This document shows, piece by piece, positions 29,958 through 42,544 of a DNA stretch of 64,000 nucleotides. Position numbers and translations under genes: made by a program. The DNA is from Thermomucor indicae-seudaticae. Its lineage: Eukaryota; Mucoromycota; Mucoromycetes; Mucorales; Lichtheimiaceae. The notes beneath the pieces are model-generated. The model searched no databases, was not told where the DNA came from, and was given only the letters and a program-made list of their open reading frames with translations. Positions within the stretch are counted from its first letter, which is position 1. Each line of letters begins with the position of its first letter. Location of the stretch: positions 23,364-87,363 of the forward strand of contig JSYX01000070.1 in the NCBI GenBank assembly GCA_000787465.1. The letters run 5' to 3'.

Positions 29958-32900
29958 ATGTCCAACCCTATTGCAGACAATATCGAGTACTTTATAGAAA
30001 CCAAGAAGACACAGCAATACCATCATTGGCTGCGCCGCGAATCGCTGCAAGCATTACTCTTCATAAGCAGCCATGCCGATCCACGGGACGAATCAAGGTG
30101 GCAATCGTTTGTGCGCCGCATGTCCCTGCAACAGGGCGACACCCCGCAGCACGAACAAGAAGATCAAGACAACCTGCCGTCCATCGAAGAAGTCGTCGTC
30201 GCCAACAACAACAGGTTGAATGAGAACGCAACCAGTTATTTTGATCGCCCGTTCGAGTCCGATACGAGTTCGCTGGCGGAACAAGAAATCGCGCCCTGGG
30301 CAACGGCTGCAGCAGAAGAACAAGCAACGCCTATTTCAGATCGTGACCAAGGCAAGTTTCTTTATATGAATGCTAGCAGCAAGTATTGATGGATAGTCAG
30401 GTCTGGAACGAACACGAGCCATTGAAAAGGTAAAAGTCAGTCTCTACTAAGATGGATCGCAAAGAGTAAGTTTAAAAAAGGCATTCCAGATACCACTAGC
30501 GCCCTATTATCCGCCAGCCTTTAAACCACCGTACATTGCCCTATCACGCGATGAGCATGGTCGCAGGCCTGTGAGTTGAAGAGCGAGTAGCCAAGAAAAG
30601 AGATAAGGCACTAATTCTATCATCAACTACTAGCTGCCGATACTCTTTGAGAACCTGTTTGTAAGTGTCAATCCTTATCACATAATGAAAGAAAGGAAGG
30701 CTAGACAGCAGCTAGGTGGCCATTACGGACTCTGAGATCGACCAAAGCGCGGGATCACCTATCCACCTGTTTCGGATCGAGTTACAGTACGGCGAGATCA
30801 AGTGGACCGTACGTCGGTCCATCACTGAATTCTACGGCCTCAAGTTGGCGCTACAGTCGCAGAGGTTCAAGTTTGGCCATCATCACCGGCTCTCGAGCCG
30901 TTCAGATTCAGAGCAGCCTTCGTTTCCGGCACCTCTGGAAACGCTGATGCATTCGGTCTTGGCCTCGATGGGGCTGACGCGGGACGACGAAGAGGGACTC
31001 AGGGCAGCCTTTCATCGGAAACGAGGCGCGCTGGAGCGCTACCTTTTAGAGCTTGTGCAGCGGTCCACCAAAGGGAGGATGATCCATTACGAGCTGTGCG
31101 AGTTTCTCGAGCTGAGCGCGATCAGTCTCGTGCGTGACATGGGCTGGAAGGGCAAAGAGGGCTATCTTGAGTGTCGACGTGTCGTCCCGGATGCGCTCAA
31201 ACGGACGGCGTGGGTCAAGGAATGGGTTATCCTACGAGACTCGTAAGTGCACAAAAGGTGGGTGATATACCGCTGAAAGAAGACGCTGAAATGTGATAAT
31301 AATAGGTACGTTGCGTTTTGCAAAGACCTTTCGTCGGAATCGCCTTCGGACGTCCTGTTGTTCGACAGACATTTAAAGATCGTCAAGAGGGACAGTTCGT
31401 TTGGGCATCACACGCATATCACGCTGTCCAATAGCATGCGCAAGGTCGAGCTCAAGTGCTCGCTCCGGTACGCAGACGAATGGATGGCCAATTTCGGAAA
31501 GATACAAAGGGAGAGTCCTTGGGTGTCCAATCACCGGTTCGGATCGTTTGCACCGATACGCGAACACGTCAAGGCCAAATGGTTTGTGGACGCAAAGGGT
31601 ACGTCTATAAGACCAAGAGAATGAGATGAAATTGAAATACAAGCCTGAGTTAGAGTACTTTGAAGCCGCGGCCGAAGCCATCTTGTCTGCAAAGTCGGAT
31701 ATCTTTATTGAAGACTGGTGGCTCGTAAGGTTTTATTCCGTCTTCCGGGATTCACGCTGTTTCTGGGCTAATGCTTGCTTCTTTGACAACCCAGAGTCCA
31801 GAATTGGTGAATATCTCTGCGTTCGCTTGGGGAGTCAACAAGGAGTAGTAATTGAAAAACTCGAGTAGTATTTGAAAAGACCGCCAAAGGGTCATGAAGA
31901 GTTTCGGATCGATCGATTGCTCAAGCGCAAAGCAAGCCAGGGAGTCAGGATTTATATTGTGGTGTACAAGAATAATTCTGTGGCGTTGCCACTCGATTCA
32001 CAGCATACCAAGAACTGGCTCCAGAGTGTGCATCCAAACATTCTAGGTAAGCTTTTTTAGGTAATCATTCAAAAGAAGATCAACCAACATGAGCAAGTGT
32101 TACGTCACTCTAATATCACATCCCCTCTATGGGCCCACCACGAGGTAATATCCCCCTGTTCATGGTGTATATTGTTCGAATACAGACGGGCTGTATCATA
32201 GAAAATACTTGTTGTGGATCACCGGCTGGCGTTTATTGGTGGTCTGGACCTATGCTTTGGGTAAGTCCTAACAAGGTCAATCATGATAAGGCCACGAGCT
32301 AAAGTCAATAGTCGATACGATACGCATGCACATGAGCTTACTGATTACTGCGCGGACGACGAGATATTTCCTGGTCAGGATTACTCCAACCCTCGCATCA
32401 AGGACTTTAAGAAAGGCATGTCCTATTTCGCTAGTCAGTTAAAAAAAGAAAAGAGCTCTGACCGTCATGGTGTCTTAGTAAGTCACTATGATATGGAGAC
32501 GATTGATAAGCGTCGGATGCCTCGCATGCCATGGCACGATATCCACGTGGGCATGGTAAGGTTCATCATTGCATTTTGCTATCTTTGTTCAGAAGGTTCA
32601 ATGATATGCAGGTAGGCCTACCCGCCAGGGACATTGCCCGGCATTTCATTGAGCGATGGAACTTCATCAAGGGTTCCAAGCATCGGGAAGAGATACCGTA
32701 CTTGATGCCCAAAGGCGAATACGTGTCGCCCAGGGATGAAAAGAAGTTTCGAGGTACCTGCCGGGTGCAAATCATTCGGAGTAGTGCTGCTTGGAGTCAA
32801 GGCGTTACAAGAGAGGTAGGTCCGTTTGTCGTTCAATAGGATATCGATATCACACGAGAGAAGACAGTTTTCCATCTATAGCGCCTACATGGAGTGCATA

Positions 32901-34459
32901 TCAAGAGCAAAGCACTTTATTTATATCGAGAATCAGTTCTTTAGCAAGTTTTCTAGCTGTTTATACGATAACCGACGGGGGATATTAACTGTCGCTCTTA
33001 CTACTAGTTACCGCCACGCAGCCTGGTGACAAGCTGATTCACAACAAGATTGGACAAGTAAGGCTCCGCAGAAAAGAAGAGCGGGAGGATCCATCTAACT
33101 CCTGCTGCTTGAGACAGGCGCTTGTGCAAAGGATTATAAGAGCACATAAAGCCAAAGAGAAATTTCGAGTGATGATCGTGATACCTTGTGCACCCGGTTT
33201 TGAAGGCGATTTCACCAGTCCGGACAGACGGTCCATGCCGCTTCGGTAAAAGAAATAAGCTTTCTGGTCTTGTTGTTCCTGTGACGCTGACTTGTCTGTT
33301 GTACAAACAAGATCGGTGGCCCATTATCAGTACCTGTCAATTGCTCGCGGGGGCCATTCTGTGCTTGAAGCGTTGCAGCAAGCGAATGTCCCTGTCGAGG
33401 AGTACATTGGTTTCTACAGTCTGCGTAACTGGGGAAAACTCAAATCTCCTGCCGCTGGCCCCTTGAGCAAGGAGGAGTCGTCGCCACCTGACTCCGCCGC
33501 CCATCGTCATGGGAAACAGCAGAGGACCAAAGCATCAGCATCATCGATGGAAGACGTCCTATGGAGCCATCACTACGACAGGACGATGGATTTTCCTGAT
33601 GGACGCATGGACTATGTCACGGAACAGATCTATATACATTCTAAATTGATGATTGTCGATGACAAAACGGTCATTTGCGGTTCGGGTAAGAGAGAGATAG
33701 ACGGAAGAACTGGACGGAGAACGATCGAACCTTTTTTTTGACGTGATAATCTTTTAGCCAACTTGAATGATCGGTAAATGTCGTGTGACAAGGTGAGAGA
33801 GAAAGACCAAGACTAACTTTAAGCTAAAGATCTCAGTTGGGCAATCGGGATTCCGAGATAGCGACAGTGATTGAGGATACAGACTTGGTGTCTTCGCGAA
33901 TGAATGGGTTACCGGTAAAACGTTTGATGATCATTTTTGTTACGGGGTCACATTCACTCACTCACCCCCTTGAAAACAGTACAAAGCTGCACGATTTGCA
34001 TGGACGCTAAGGATGCAATTGTTCAAGGAGCATTTGGGACTGTTAGATAATACGGATGATTCAGTGGTGATGGACCCGTTGTTGGATGAATTTTATCATC
34101 ATGTCTGGAACAAGACCGCCAAGGAGAACACAGAGACCTACCGATCCGTCTTTAGGCCTGTGCCTGATGACACTGGTAAGGAGGCGGGGGGAAATGAGAG
34201 GAGTTTGTCGATGGATGGGGAAATGCTTATCCATTTACAAGTACCCACATTTGAATCCCACCGTAAATTTGTGCCCAATCCTCGAATTGTACCCACTGGG
34301 CACGTTGCGGATCCAATGAGAATGACGGAACAACAGATTTGCGAGCGATTAAAAGGGATCCGGGGTCATCTTGTTACTTTCCCAACACAATATCTTTGTT
34401 TTGAGAACATGACCGCCAGCATTGTACAGGAAGCGTTGCCTCCTACCGTGTTTACCTAA
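29958..34459 (+). CDS. PLD1: Phospholipase D (PX-PH-PLD type, Spo14/PLD1)
   Basis: My model has 22 exons: 29958-30351, 30401-30429, 30490-30570, 30634-30660, 30716-31242, 31306-31598, 31654-31724, 31795-31806, 31869-32046, 32098-32144, 32202-32260, 32312-32415, 32479-32555, 32612-32815, 32868-32943, 33008-33057, 33118-33245, 33312-33685, 33758-33773, 33830-33914, 33980-34175 and 34242-34459 (1081 residues). Order: disordered acidic N-terminus, PX-like part (about 180-300), PH-like part (about 320-430), then two HKD halves. HKD1 is HHEKILVVDHR across an intron and HKD2 is IHSKLMIVDDK. ENQFF, the GG-GS motifs and SQLGNRDSEIA are present. It makes phosphatidic acid and choline from phosphatidylcholine. 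Introns 1 and 32944-33007 are GC-AG. Introns 32416-32478 and 34176-34241 are in-frame and could be retained. Confidence 0.92.
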
Positions 34460-34830
34460 ATAAAAGGGGGGGCTGATGCATCTGTGTTGTATTACAAAAT
34501 GGTGCCTGTTGACGACACTGCAAGTTTTGCATTTCCGAAGGATGAAATGCGAAAAAGTTGGCATAGATCGTAACTATAATTCATTGGGCTCTCGGGCTAT
34601 AAAAGATGGTTGCTATCTTTCTAATCTCCGTGTTCTCTTTCAATCCCATCTGTTAATTTTCGCCCCAGCCTTGAAGGTATAAATTGGGACAAACAATTGA
34701 AATATCCTTCCTTGGACTGAAACAGAAGAAAGGGTTCTTTTTTGTTCCTCGTAGAGTTGTTCAACACAATTATATAAAAGCCGCCACACACACTCTCTCT
34801 TTTTTTTTCCATCTCGTCCCGGACATCAAG
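34460..34830. other. Spacer and promoter region of the HMG-CoA reductase gene
   Basis: No gene. It ends with a TATA box (34771-34778) and a CT/T-rich initiator-like stretch (34790-34812) just before the HMG-CoA reductase start. Confidence 0.5.
34771..34778 (+). promoter_or_regulatory. TATA box of HMG-CoA reductase gene
   Basis: TATATAAA lies 53 bp upstream of the ATG at 34831, followed by a pyrimidine-rich tract, a typical strong fungal core promoter. Confidence 0.55.
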
Positions 34831-37800
34831 ATGATGACGCGACATTCCTTCCCGAGAGCGGTGATCGGCAAAGGCATCCATCGCCTGGCGCTCATCTCGA
34901 GCCGCAACCCGATCGAAATGTTCGCGGCTGTTCTGCTGCTGGCCTCGTTCAGCTACTTTTATCTGTACAATCTCGCCCGCACCTCGGATATATTTTCTGG
35001 CACGAACCGCTTGCACCCTGCGACCGTACACGCTCTGCCTGGCGCCAACCACTTTGAGCCTGGCGGCCTCGACGCGAACGCAGTCCAGATCCACCTGCGA
35101 CAGATAATCACGCCCACAGATCATGTTCTTTTTGAGGACGATTTCAACGCTCTGTGCTACAAGCAGGCGGACCATTCCTGTTTTGTCGACCAGTGCAGCG
35201 ACGGTCGTGTGTTGTCTTTGGCACTCGATGCATCCAATCCCGTGCGCCGCGCCCTGAGTCATCAGTGGAGCCAAAAGATCGCTTCGGACGATCAGCAGCA
35301 GCAGAACTTGTTTGTCTGGCTCTTTATTATCGCTCGCAATGTCGTCTTGCGTCTCAAGGAACTGATCGATGTAAATATCATTTTCATTGTCTGCCTTTGT
35401 TTTCGAACTTGTCGCCTCATGATTCCTTTCTTTTTAGATGGCTGATAATGTGGATATCATTGTCATCTTGGCAGGCTATGTCATGATGATCACCACGTTT
35501 CTGTCGTTATACATCAACATGCGAAACATGGGTTCCCGATACACCTTGGGTAAGTCAATTCTAGTGTACTAGATGCCAAGCTAATGTTAATCTAATTCAA
35601 TTCATAGCGACGGCTGTGCTTGCCAATGGCTTTTTTGCATTCATGTTGGCCGTACTGACCATGCACGTCTTGCATATCCAGCTGTCGCCGGTCGTGTTGG
35701 CGTAAGTTTTCCATTGTTTGTTTGTTTGTGCTACGGCTTGGAGCTGACAGCGGTTTATAGTGAGGCTATTCCTTTTCTGGTTGTGACGATCGGCTTTGAA
35801 CGACCTTACAAGCTGACCAAGCGAGTGTTTGAGTTTAGCAAGGAAACGCCCTTGACACGACAGAATGTGCGCGAGACGATTGTGCGTGCGGTGGATTCGG
35901 TGGCCCTGTCGATTGCCCGTGACTGCATGATTGAGATCATGGTACTTGGTTTGGGTGCCAAGTCTGCGATCTTGGGTCTTCGTGAATTCTGCTTGCTTTC
36001 CGCTTTCTTGCTTGCCTATGACGTCGTTCTGATGTTTACTTTCTACACGGCCGTCCTGGCTCTGAAGCTCGAAGTAAGGATCGATGTTCAATGGTGCTGT
36101 CTGAGACCCTTAATAACTGACTTCTTTTTTCATAGCTGCGCCGTATTCGGCAAATTACTCAGGGATCGTCGCGTGGCGGTGACAACAAGATGAACTTTAT
36201 TCGACGCACAGTGGTCAAGGCTTTGCGTGATGACAGCACAGCCGGACACACGGCCACCCTTCGAGACCTCCAAAAGACGGATGGGCCTTTTATCGGTCGA
36301 CTGAAACTGATGATGGTAATCTATCATTTCTCAATGTCACACAATAAGTGATCTGTTACTGACACTCCTTTAAGATCATTGCATTTGTTGCCATGCACCT
36401 GTTTGAGTTCTGTACTGCGTTCCAGTCGGGTCCTCAAGTGGACGTGACTCAACCCAGCGTTGCCAATATTCTCACCAAGTTGTTAAAGACACACCAGGCG
36501 TCCGCACAGAGCGCTTTGCCACTGGTCGTTCAGGTCTTTCCTCCTATCGCTCTCCATGCCCCTTCTTCATCATCATTATCTACGCAGTTTTCGTTCATAC
36601 GCTCTCTGGAAGCTTATATCGAACACCCAGTCATCAGCAAGCTCTTGATCGTCGGCCTGTTCATTTCCTTGTTCCTCAACACGTTCTTGTTCAATGTGGT
36701 CCGTCAGCCAAAACAACAACAACAACAACAGCAACCTCAAACCCAACCTCAACAACCGGCAATGGTGACACCCGAACAACCTCCCAAAAAGAAGGCATTG
36801 CCACCCAAGCCAACGGACGGTACACTGCGATCCGTCGAGGAGTGTGCGGAGCTGATCAAAGAGTCACCCGAGGCGCTCCAGGACGAAGAAGTGATTGCGC
36901 TTGTGAACGCGGGCAAGATGGCGTCGTATGCGCTGGAAAAGGTGCTGGGCGACTTTACGCGGGCGGTGCGTATCCGACGTGCACTGATTTCGCGAGCGTC
37001 GGTGACCGGTACGCTGGAGGACAGCTGCCTGCCGCTGGAGAACTACTGCTACGACAAGGTGCTTGGCGCGTGCTGCGAGAACGTGATTGGGTACATGCCG
37101 CTTCCTGTGGGTGTCGCGGGCCCGCTCAAGATTGACGGGATCTCGACGCATATTCCGATGGCGACGACGGAGGGATGCCTGGTCGCGTCGACGGCGCGTG
37201 GATGCAAGGCGATCAATGCTGGCGGCGGAGCGACGACGATCGTGACCGCGGACGGGATGACGCGCGGGCCATGCGTTGAGTTTCCGTCGATTGTGCGCGC
37301 GGCGGAATGCAAGCGGTGGATCGAAGAAGAGGAGGGTCACGAGGTGATGACGGAAGCGTTCAACTCGACATCGCGGTTTGCGCGCCTCAAGAAGCTCAAG
37401 GTGACGCTGGCGGGCAAGCTGATGTTTATCCGGTTCTCGACGACGACGGGCGACGCGATGGGCATGAACATGATTAGCAAGGGATGCGAGAAGGCGCTGG
37501 GCGTGATTGCGGAGCAGTTCCCGGATATGCAGATCATCTCGCTGTCTGGCAACTACTGCACGGACAAGAAGCCTGCGGCGATCAACTGGATCGAAGGACG
37601 CGGCAAGTCGGTGGTGGCCGAGGCGGTGGTTCCGGGCGCTGTGGTGGAGAAGGTGCTGAAGACGACGGTGGCTGCGCTGGTGGAGCTGAACACGAGCAAG
37701 AACTTGATCGGGTCGGCGATGGCTGGCTCCGTGGGCGGATTCAATGCGCACGCGGCCAATATCCTGACGGCCATCTATCTCGCGGCGGGTCAGGACCCGG

Positions 37801-38141
37801 CACAGAACGTGGAGAGTTCCAACTGTATCACGCTCATGAAGGCAGTCAACGACGGCAAAGACTTGTACATCTCGTGTACGATGCCCAGCATTGAGGTCGG
37901 AACGGTCGGCGGTGGAACGACGCTGCCTCCACAACAGGCGATCCTGGACATGCTTGGTGTGCGTGGCCCGCACCCGACGGCACCCGGTGAAAACGCAAGA
38001 CGGTTGGCGCGGATCATTTGTGCTGCAGTCATGGCGGGTGAGTTGTCACTCTGCGCAGCACTGGCTGCAGGTCATCTGGTCAAGGCACACATGGCACATA
38101 ACCGTGCAGCACCTGCACCCGGCACCTGCATCAAATCTTGA
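34831..38141 (+). CDS. hmgR: HMG-CoA reductase, class I (ER membrane)
   Basis: Six exons (34831-35370, 35438-35549, 35608-35701, 35761-36073, 36136-36315, 36375-38141) encode 1001 residues. Exons 1-5 form the multi-span N-terminal membrane region, including a sterol-sensing-type segment ([20 protein letters not shown] and neighbours). A Gln/Pro linker in exon 6 leads to the catalytic domain. Catalytic motifs are complete: [40 protein letters not shown], the [15 protein letters not shown] lysine loop, GTVGGGT and the general-acid His in AHMAHNR near the C-terminus. The enzyme reduces HMG-CoA to mevalonate with NADPH, the controlling step for sterols and, in Mucorales, for carotenoids and trisporoids. 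The catalytic exon is markedly GC-rich. Confidence 0.97.
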
Positions 38142-38165
38142 ACTTTATATATATATGTATACTCT

Positions 38166-38215
38166 TTTACTTTAATTTACTTTCATGTCGTATATATATA
38201 TACATACGAGTAATA
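38166..38215. terminator. AT-rich 3' region of HMG-CoA reductase gene
   Basis: TATATATATA repeats and an AATAAT/AATAAA-like stretch (38207-38222) follow the stop codon. They fit fungal efficiency and positioning elements for polyadenylation between two convergent genes. Confidence 0.35.
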
Positions 38216-38252
38216 ATAAAAAAATGGGGAATCTGTAAAAAGGAATGAATTA

Positions 38253-39144
38253 CTACTCGTCGTCAGCTTCGTCCAACCAAACAACACCATCCACCAGATG
38301 GTTGTCGTTGTCCACGATGCACTTTTCGTTCGCTGGCTGTTGCCATGCGTACATGTGTTGTTGCCATGAGCAGTCGCCTAGTCGGTGCCCAGCTGCCGAC
38401 GCGAGACTGCCTATGGTTGTCCTGAGGACCCGCGAGTACAGGAACGAGACCAGAGGTATGGATTCCAGTAAACCTAAATCGATGATGATGATGTAATAAG
38501 TCCCGTATCCAGAGAAAGAGAAAGCGATGTGTTCTTTTATACCATCCATGGTCCAGCTATCTTGTTGTCTGACGACCTTGATGAGTCCGGTTTCAGGGTG
38601 TTCTTGAAAGTAGAGTGTGGTGATGGCGGGGATGGAGATGCGGACAAAAGAGGGTAGAAAGACAGGTGATAAATGTTGTGTGTAATGTACGACAGCCGTA
38701 TGTCTATCATATTCCCATCCAAGTCAAACAACCAAGTCAAAAGAAAGAAAGCAATACAATTTTACGTTACCCGTCGAATACGATCGTATGGATAGTGGGC
38801 TCGCATTGATTTATCGTTGGCCAAATCGCATAGATACTGTTTCAATGCGTGAGACGAGACACTCTTTATCTTTGGCAATAGACATACTTTATGATATTCT
38901 GGATGCCCTGTGTAGTGATCCAAGGAGACGCAAGGATCGCGTCCTTGATAAAGTAAAACTCCAGGATCCGTCGCTGTTTGATGGCGTCGTATGAAAAGAG
39001 ATCATGGACAATGGCTTGTGGATGATGATATTAAGCTTCATCATGATTTAATAACTGGGTCTATTACAACTCACTCTTTAAAAGTGCTGTGGATGACCAG
39101 GCATCTTCACACTGAGTGGCATCGTCCGGTATTGAATACGACAT
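38253..39144 (-). CDS. NTF2-like fold protein, fungal SigF-like family
   Basis: Five exons (39144-39075, 39014-38888, 38836-38771, 38703-38543, 38473-38253) give 214 residues. The pattern resembles a family of fungal NTF2-like proteins: YDAIKQRRILEFYFIKDAIL, the KIYAIWPTINQCEPTIHTIV strand, HTAVVHYTQHLSPVFLPSF, the conserved RQQDSWT, then GLLESIPLVSFLYSRVLR. It ends in an acidic DEADDE tail. These proteins have a cone-shaped pocket; a ligand or activity is not known. The last intron (38542-38474, 69 nt) is a multiple of three without stops, so a longer isoform is possible. It converges with the HMG-CoA reductase gene. Confidence 0.65.
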
Positions 39145-39499
39145 TGGGGAAAAAGAAGAAAAAGAAAGAAGACGGATTCCCATGACTCTCGCTCTCCAAC
39201 TCTCTCTCGTTTCTCTCATTGACAGCGTTTTTTATTGTGCCACAGTGCCTCGGATGTGACACTATTGCCTCGGATCCCCGCTCCGAACGAGCTTTCCGTT
39301 GGGGTTACACTGTTTCTTGTAACTTTTTGCCGTATTGGGTACCAATGTTTTTAAGAAAGTTACGTATTGGGATGAATATATAAACCTACAAATAAGTAAA
39401 AGGTGTGTGTGCGCGAAAACAAGACAGGAATAAAGCAAAGGGGGGGGGTTGAGGATGATGGATAAAGTGTGAATGCAAATAGAAAGAGAGAGATTGCGA
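39145..39499. other. Spacer with NTF2-like gene promoter
   Basis: No gene. AT-rich at 39365-39400 and a G-run near 39440. It lies between the 5' end of the NTF2-like gene and the 3' end of the coiled-coil gene. Confidence 0.35.
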
Positions 39500-41990
39500 T
39501 CATGTCATTGGGACACCTTGGCCTTCAAACAGGAGTTTCTCGATCCAGTAGATTAATATCTCCAGAATCTTGCTTCTTGATCCTCCCGATTGCGTGGCCG
39601 CGGCAACCAGTGCCTGTTCCCAGCTTCCGGCGTGCCCGTTCTCGAGCAGAAAAGTAGACGTGACGATGCCAAAGATATAGACGAGCAGGGTATATATTGC
39701 AAACGTGGTCGTGTTGGTCACAGCTCTGTCATTGGACCTCGCAACCGTCTGTGTCGGAGTATCTGGCTGCATTATGGACGAACTGGCCATGTACGCAGTG
39801 GACTATGAATGTTATCGTCACTCTCCGCCCGTTCCAGACTGCTTATACAAAATAGACTTACCTCATTAAGATCTTGGACGCCTATTGTACGCAGCCACAA
39901 AGAACAAGAAGGTCAGTACGAAGAGCTATCTAGATACAGCTCAGTCGTCTTTTACCTCTCTTTTTCGCCTTGTCCATTTTCCTTTGCCGAAGCTTGGGCT
40001 GTATCCAAATGTCATTGGAAGGATACCCTATTTGGATAGCCGTTGCATCGCCAGGCTGCACAGGTAAAACACAGGGTTCAACCATATCCATAGCTTCCGC
40101 ATGCCCCAATGCAAGCTGCTGTATCGCATTCTCTCCATAATCTGGCATTTTCATTCTCAGGTCTGCCAATTCACTGACAAGCGATTGGTTTTCATACTGC
40201 AGTGCACGCTTGAGATGGTTCAGTTCCTTCTTGACTGTTTCCCCATGTGAGACCCCATTTCCCCCATATTGGATATATCAATTGTTACCTCGATCAAGAT
40301 CTTCCATGGCTTCTGTAGCTCTAGACTTGTAGTAATCCTTTTCGTTCTCTACAGACTTGAGCCTTTTCTCCGTATCTAAACTAGCATCAGGCATCTACGA
40401 AAAAACGAAAACGTTAGTCATTCTCATTTATATACCTTGGCCCGTTCTTTTCAGTAATAACTTGCCCTAAAGTCTTCATCTGCATCATTAACATGACTTT
40501 CTAATTCAGCTCTCAGAGTCTGTTGTATGTTTGTTAGTCCCACTCGGTCCTGCACTCAATTAGTCTAGGCCTTCTTACATTCATCAAGTGGTGCGTTTCG
40601 TTAGTAGTTTCGGGTAGTACAACGCCGTTGACGTCGTCGTCGCCGCTTCGTGCTTCCATTTCATACTTTAGACTATCAATGATTTCCTTCAATCGCTCAT
40701 TCTCTGACCGTTGTTCCGCTAGCTGTAGATGTGTGCTACGCGACGAAGCCAGCTCTCGCTCAAGTTCGTTCTGGAGTTCCATCAGCCTGTTACGTTCCTC
40801 GTGCAGTTGCTTAAACTCGTGATGGATTGAACTCAATAACGCTTCCGTCCGTTGAAGTTCCAGCTCCTTGTGACGAAGCATTTCTTGAAGCTCTTGAGCC
40901 TCCTTGCATTTCTCATCAAATAGTCGTCGAATGGATTGATAAACCTGTTTCTGGTCTGTTTCTGAACGCTCGATCCTGGCAATATGTGCTTCAAGCTAAC
41001 AGAAAAGAAACGTCAGCAGGGGGGCCATGCGCGACACCGCGCCGCTATGCAATAGAATGATTACCGCGCTTATTTGCTCAAGGCTATTCTTTTCCTTGTT
41101 CTTGTACTCCATGATCTCCCGTCGCTGCTTCACAACCTCCTGATTCATATCGTCGACCTTGCTCTGCAACTGGACGATCCTGTCTTCGTTGTCGCGTGTC
41201 ATGGACGCCAGATTGCGCTCAGACATCTTTAAGCGTCTCGTCAGCTGGATCGAACGACGATAGTATTGCGCCATGTTATTCTGGTCCACATCCTAAATAT
41301 TGGCGTCAAGCCCCAATCTTCTCTCCCTCCCTCCATCGAGTCACGGTTTTTCTTACATCGTCGTCATCTTCAGTGCGAATATCGTCGGTCGTCGGTTTAT
41401 CTTCATCATCTTGTACGGCTGAGGCTACTGAAAGTCGTCTTTTTGAACTCTAGAAAAGTGTGAGCATAATGTCCGCTTGTTGCATGAATTCTCCTATTTT
41501 TACCGCAGTCGAGGACCGACGTCGTTGTTTCTTTTGATCAGTCAACGGTGCCGATGTCCTTGGTCGCACCTCCTCTTGCGCCGAAGAAGAAGAAGAAGAC
41601 GGAAAAACGAGATTGATAAGACTCAGGACATCATCGGGTGTCATCTCCAAGTCGGGATTCGCAAGACAATAAGGACGTATGGCTGTTTTCTGCTCGGGCG
41701 TCAAGAGCACGACGTTTTGCTGCTGTTCATACTTGTCAATGAGGTCAAGAAGATCTCGGGTGTAAATGACGCCGCTCTGGTTTTGATGGTAGACCAACTG
41801 TTTGATCTGAAGCTTTAATACTGCTTGAGGACGTGGCGGTTTGGCAAGCTAAGTGGGTTTGCGTATGTATGTATATATATACATGCGTATGGAATAGGTA
41901 TAGGCGCAGCATGCGAGTCATATCGTCAGTCTCTTTCTGTCTCGGTTTTGTCTTGTGCCATTACATTACCGTCGACTCTGCATCGTCCAT
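39500..41990 (-). CDS. Tail-anchored coiled-coil protein (unknown role)
   Basis: Ten exons (41990-41970, 41848-41504, 41449-41357, 41292-41065, 40995-40579, 40519-40466, 40394-40289, 40234-39956, 39881-39862, 39802-39500) give 621 residues. The N-terminal part (LVYHQNQSGVIYTRDLLDLI) is helical and mentions no known motif. An acidic/Ser-rich linker is followed by about 300 residues of heptad-rich coiled coil (LTRRLKMSERNLASMTRDNE onward). The C-terminus has one hydrophobic span (FAIYTLLVYIFGIVTSTFLL) and about 45 residues after it. This layout fits a tail-anchored tether at the ER, nuclear envelope (KASH-like) or Golgi. The intron at 40465-40395 is GC-AG with GCAAGT. No homologue is named with confidence. 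Confidence 0.7.
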
Positions 41991-42544
41991 ATTGACGCCC
42001 TTTTTCGTTTCTAAACAGGGTTAATCCCAGGGAAGGAAGCGGAAAAGGTGAGTGACTTAAATGTTGCACAGAAACCAAATGGAAAATCCCACCCCCCTTA
42101 CGTCCACTTTGTTAAATGTACATGGTCAAGGCCTGATCGACGAGTGAACAAATGAACTTTATTGCACACACCACGTTGCGAGGACTGCTTCATGTTCGTC
42201 TCTTTTGTACGCGTTGAAGCGATGCACGAAGGCGGACGCAATAAAACACTTGGGCAATCAAATGTAGCCAACAATGCAATTATCTTTATATATCCGTGAA
42301 TCCATGGTATATGAGCCGTAGTCTCAATGAACAATGTCATTTTCGCTGGCGCAAAAGTTTTGATTTTGTGCGCATGATGCTTCTTTACTGCTCACAGTAA
42401 TCACTTTTCAGCATACGCACTACGTTGCTCTTGTTCCTGTGGATCGTTTGTTATAAAAAGAACAATCATGATCTGGCAAACAAATTCGCAGAACCCCGCT
42501 TCTCGTAACCTTCTTGACAGTGTACAAAACATTATTAATAAGCA
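41991..42544. other. Divergent spacer between coiled-coil and bZIP genes
   Basis: No recognisable gene. It should hold two divergent promoters. A TATATATCCG-type AT block lies near 42285-42295. Confidence 0.35.

Noticed and set aside
36864..37973. A 369-codon open frame on the minus strand, long enough to pass as a gene.
   Set aside because: It is antisense to the GC-rich catalytic exon of HMG-CoA reductase, its protein is dominated by Arg/His, and it matches no family. It is a codon-bias shadow.
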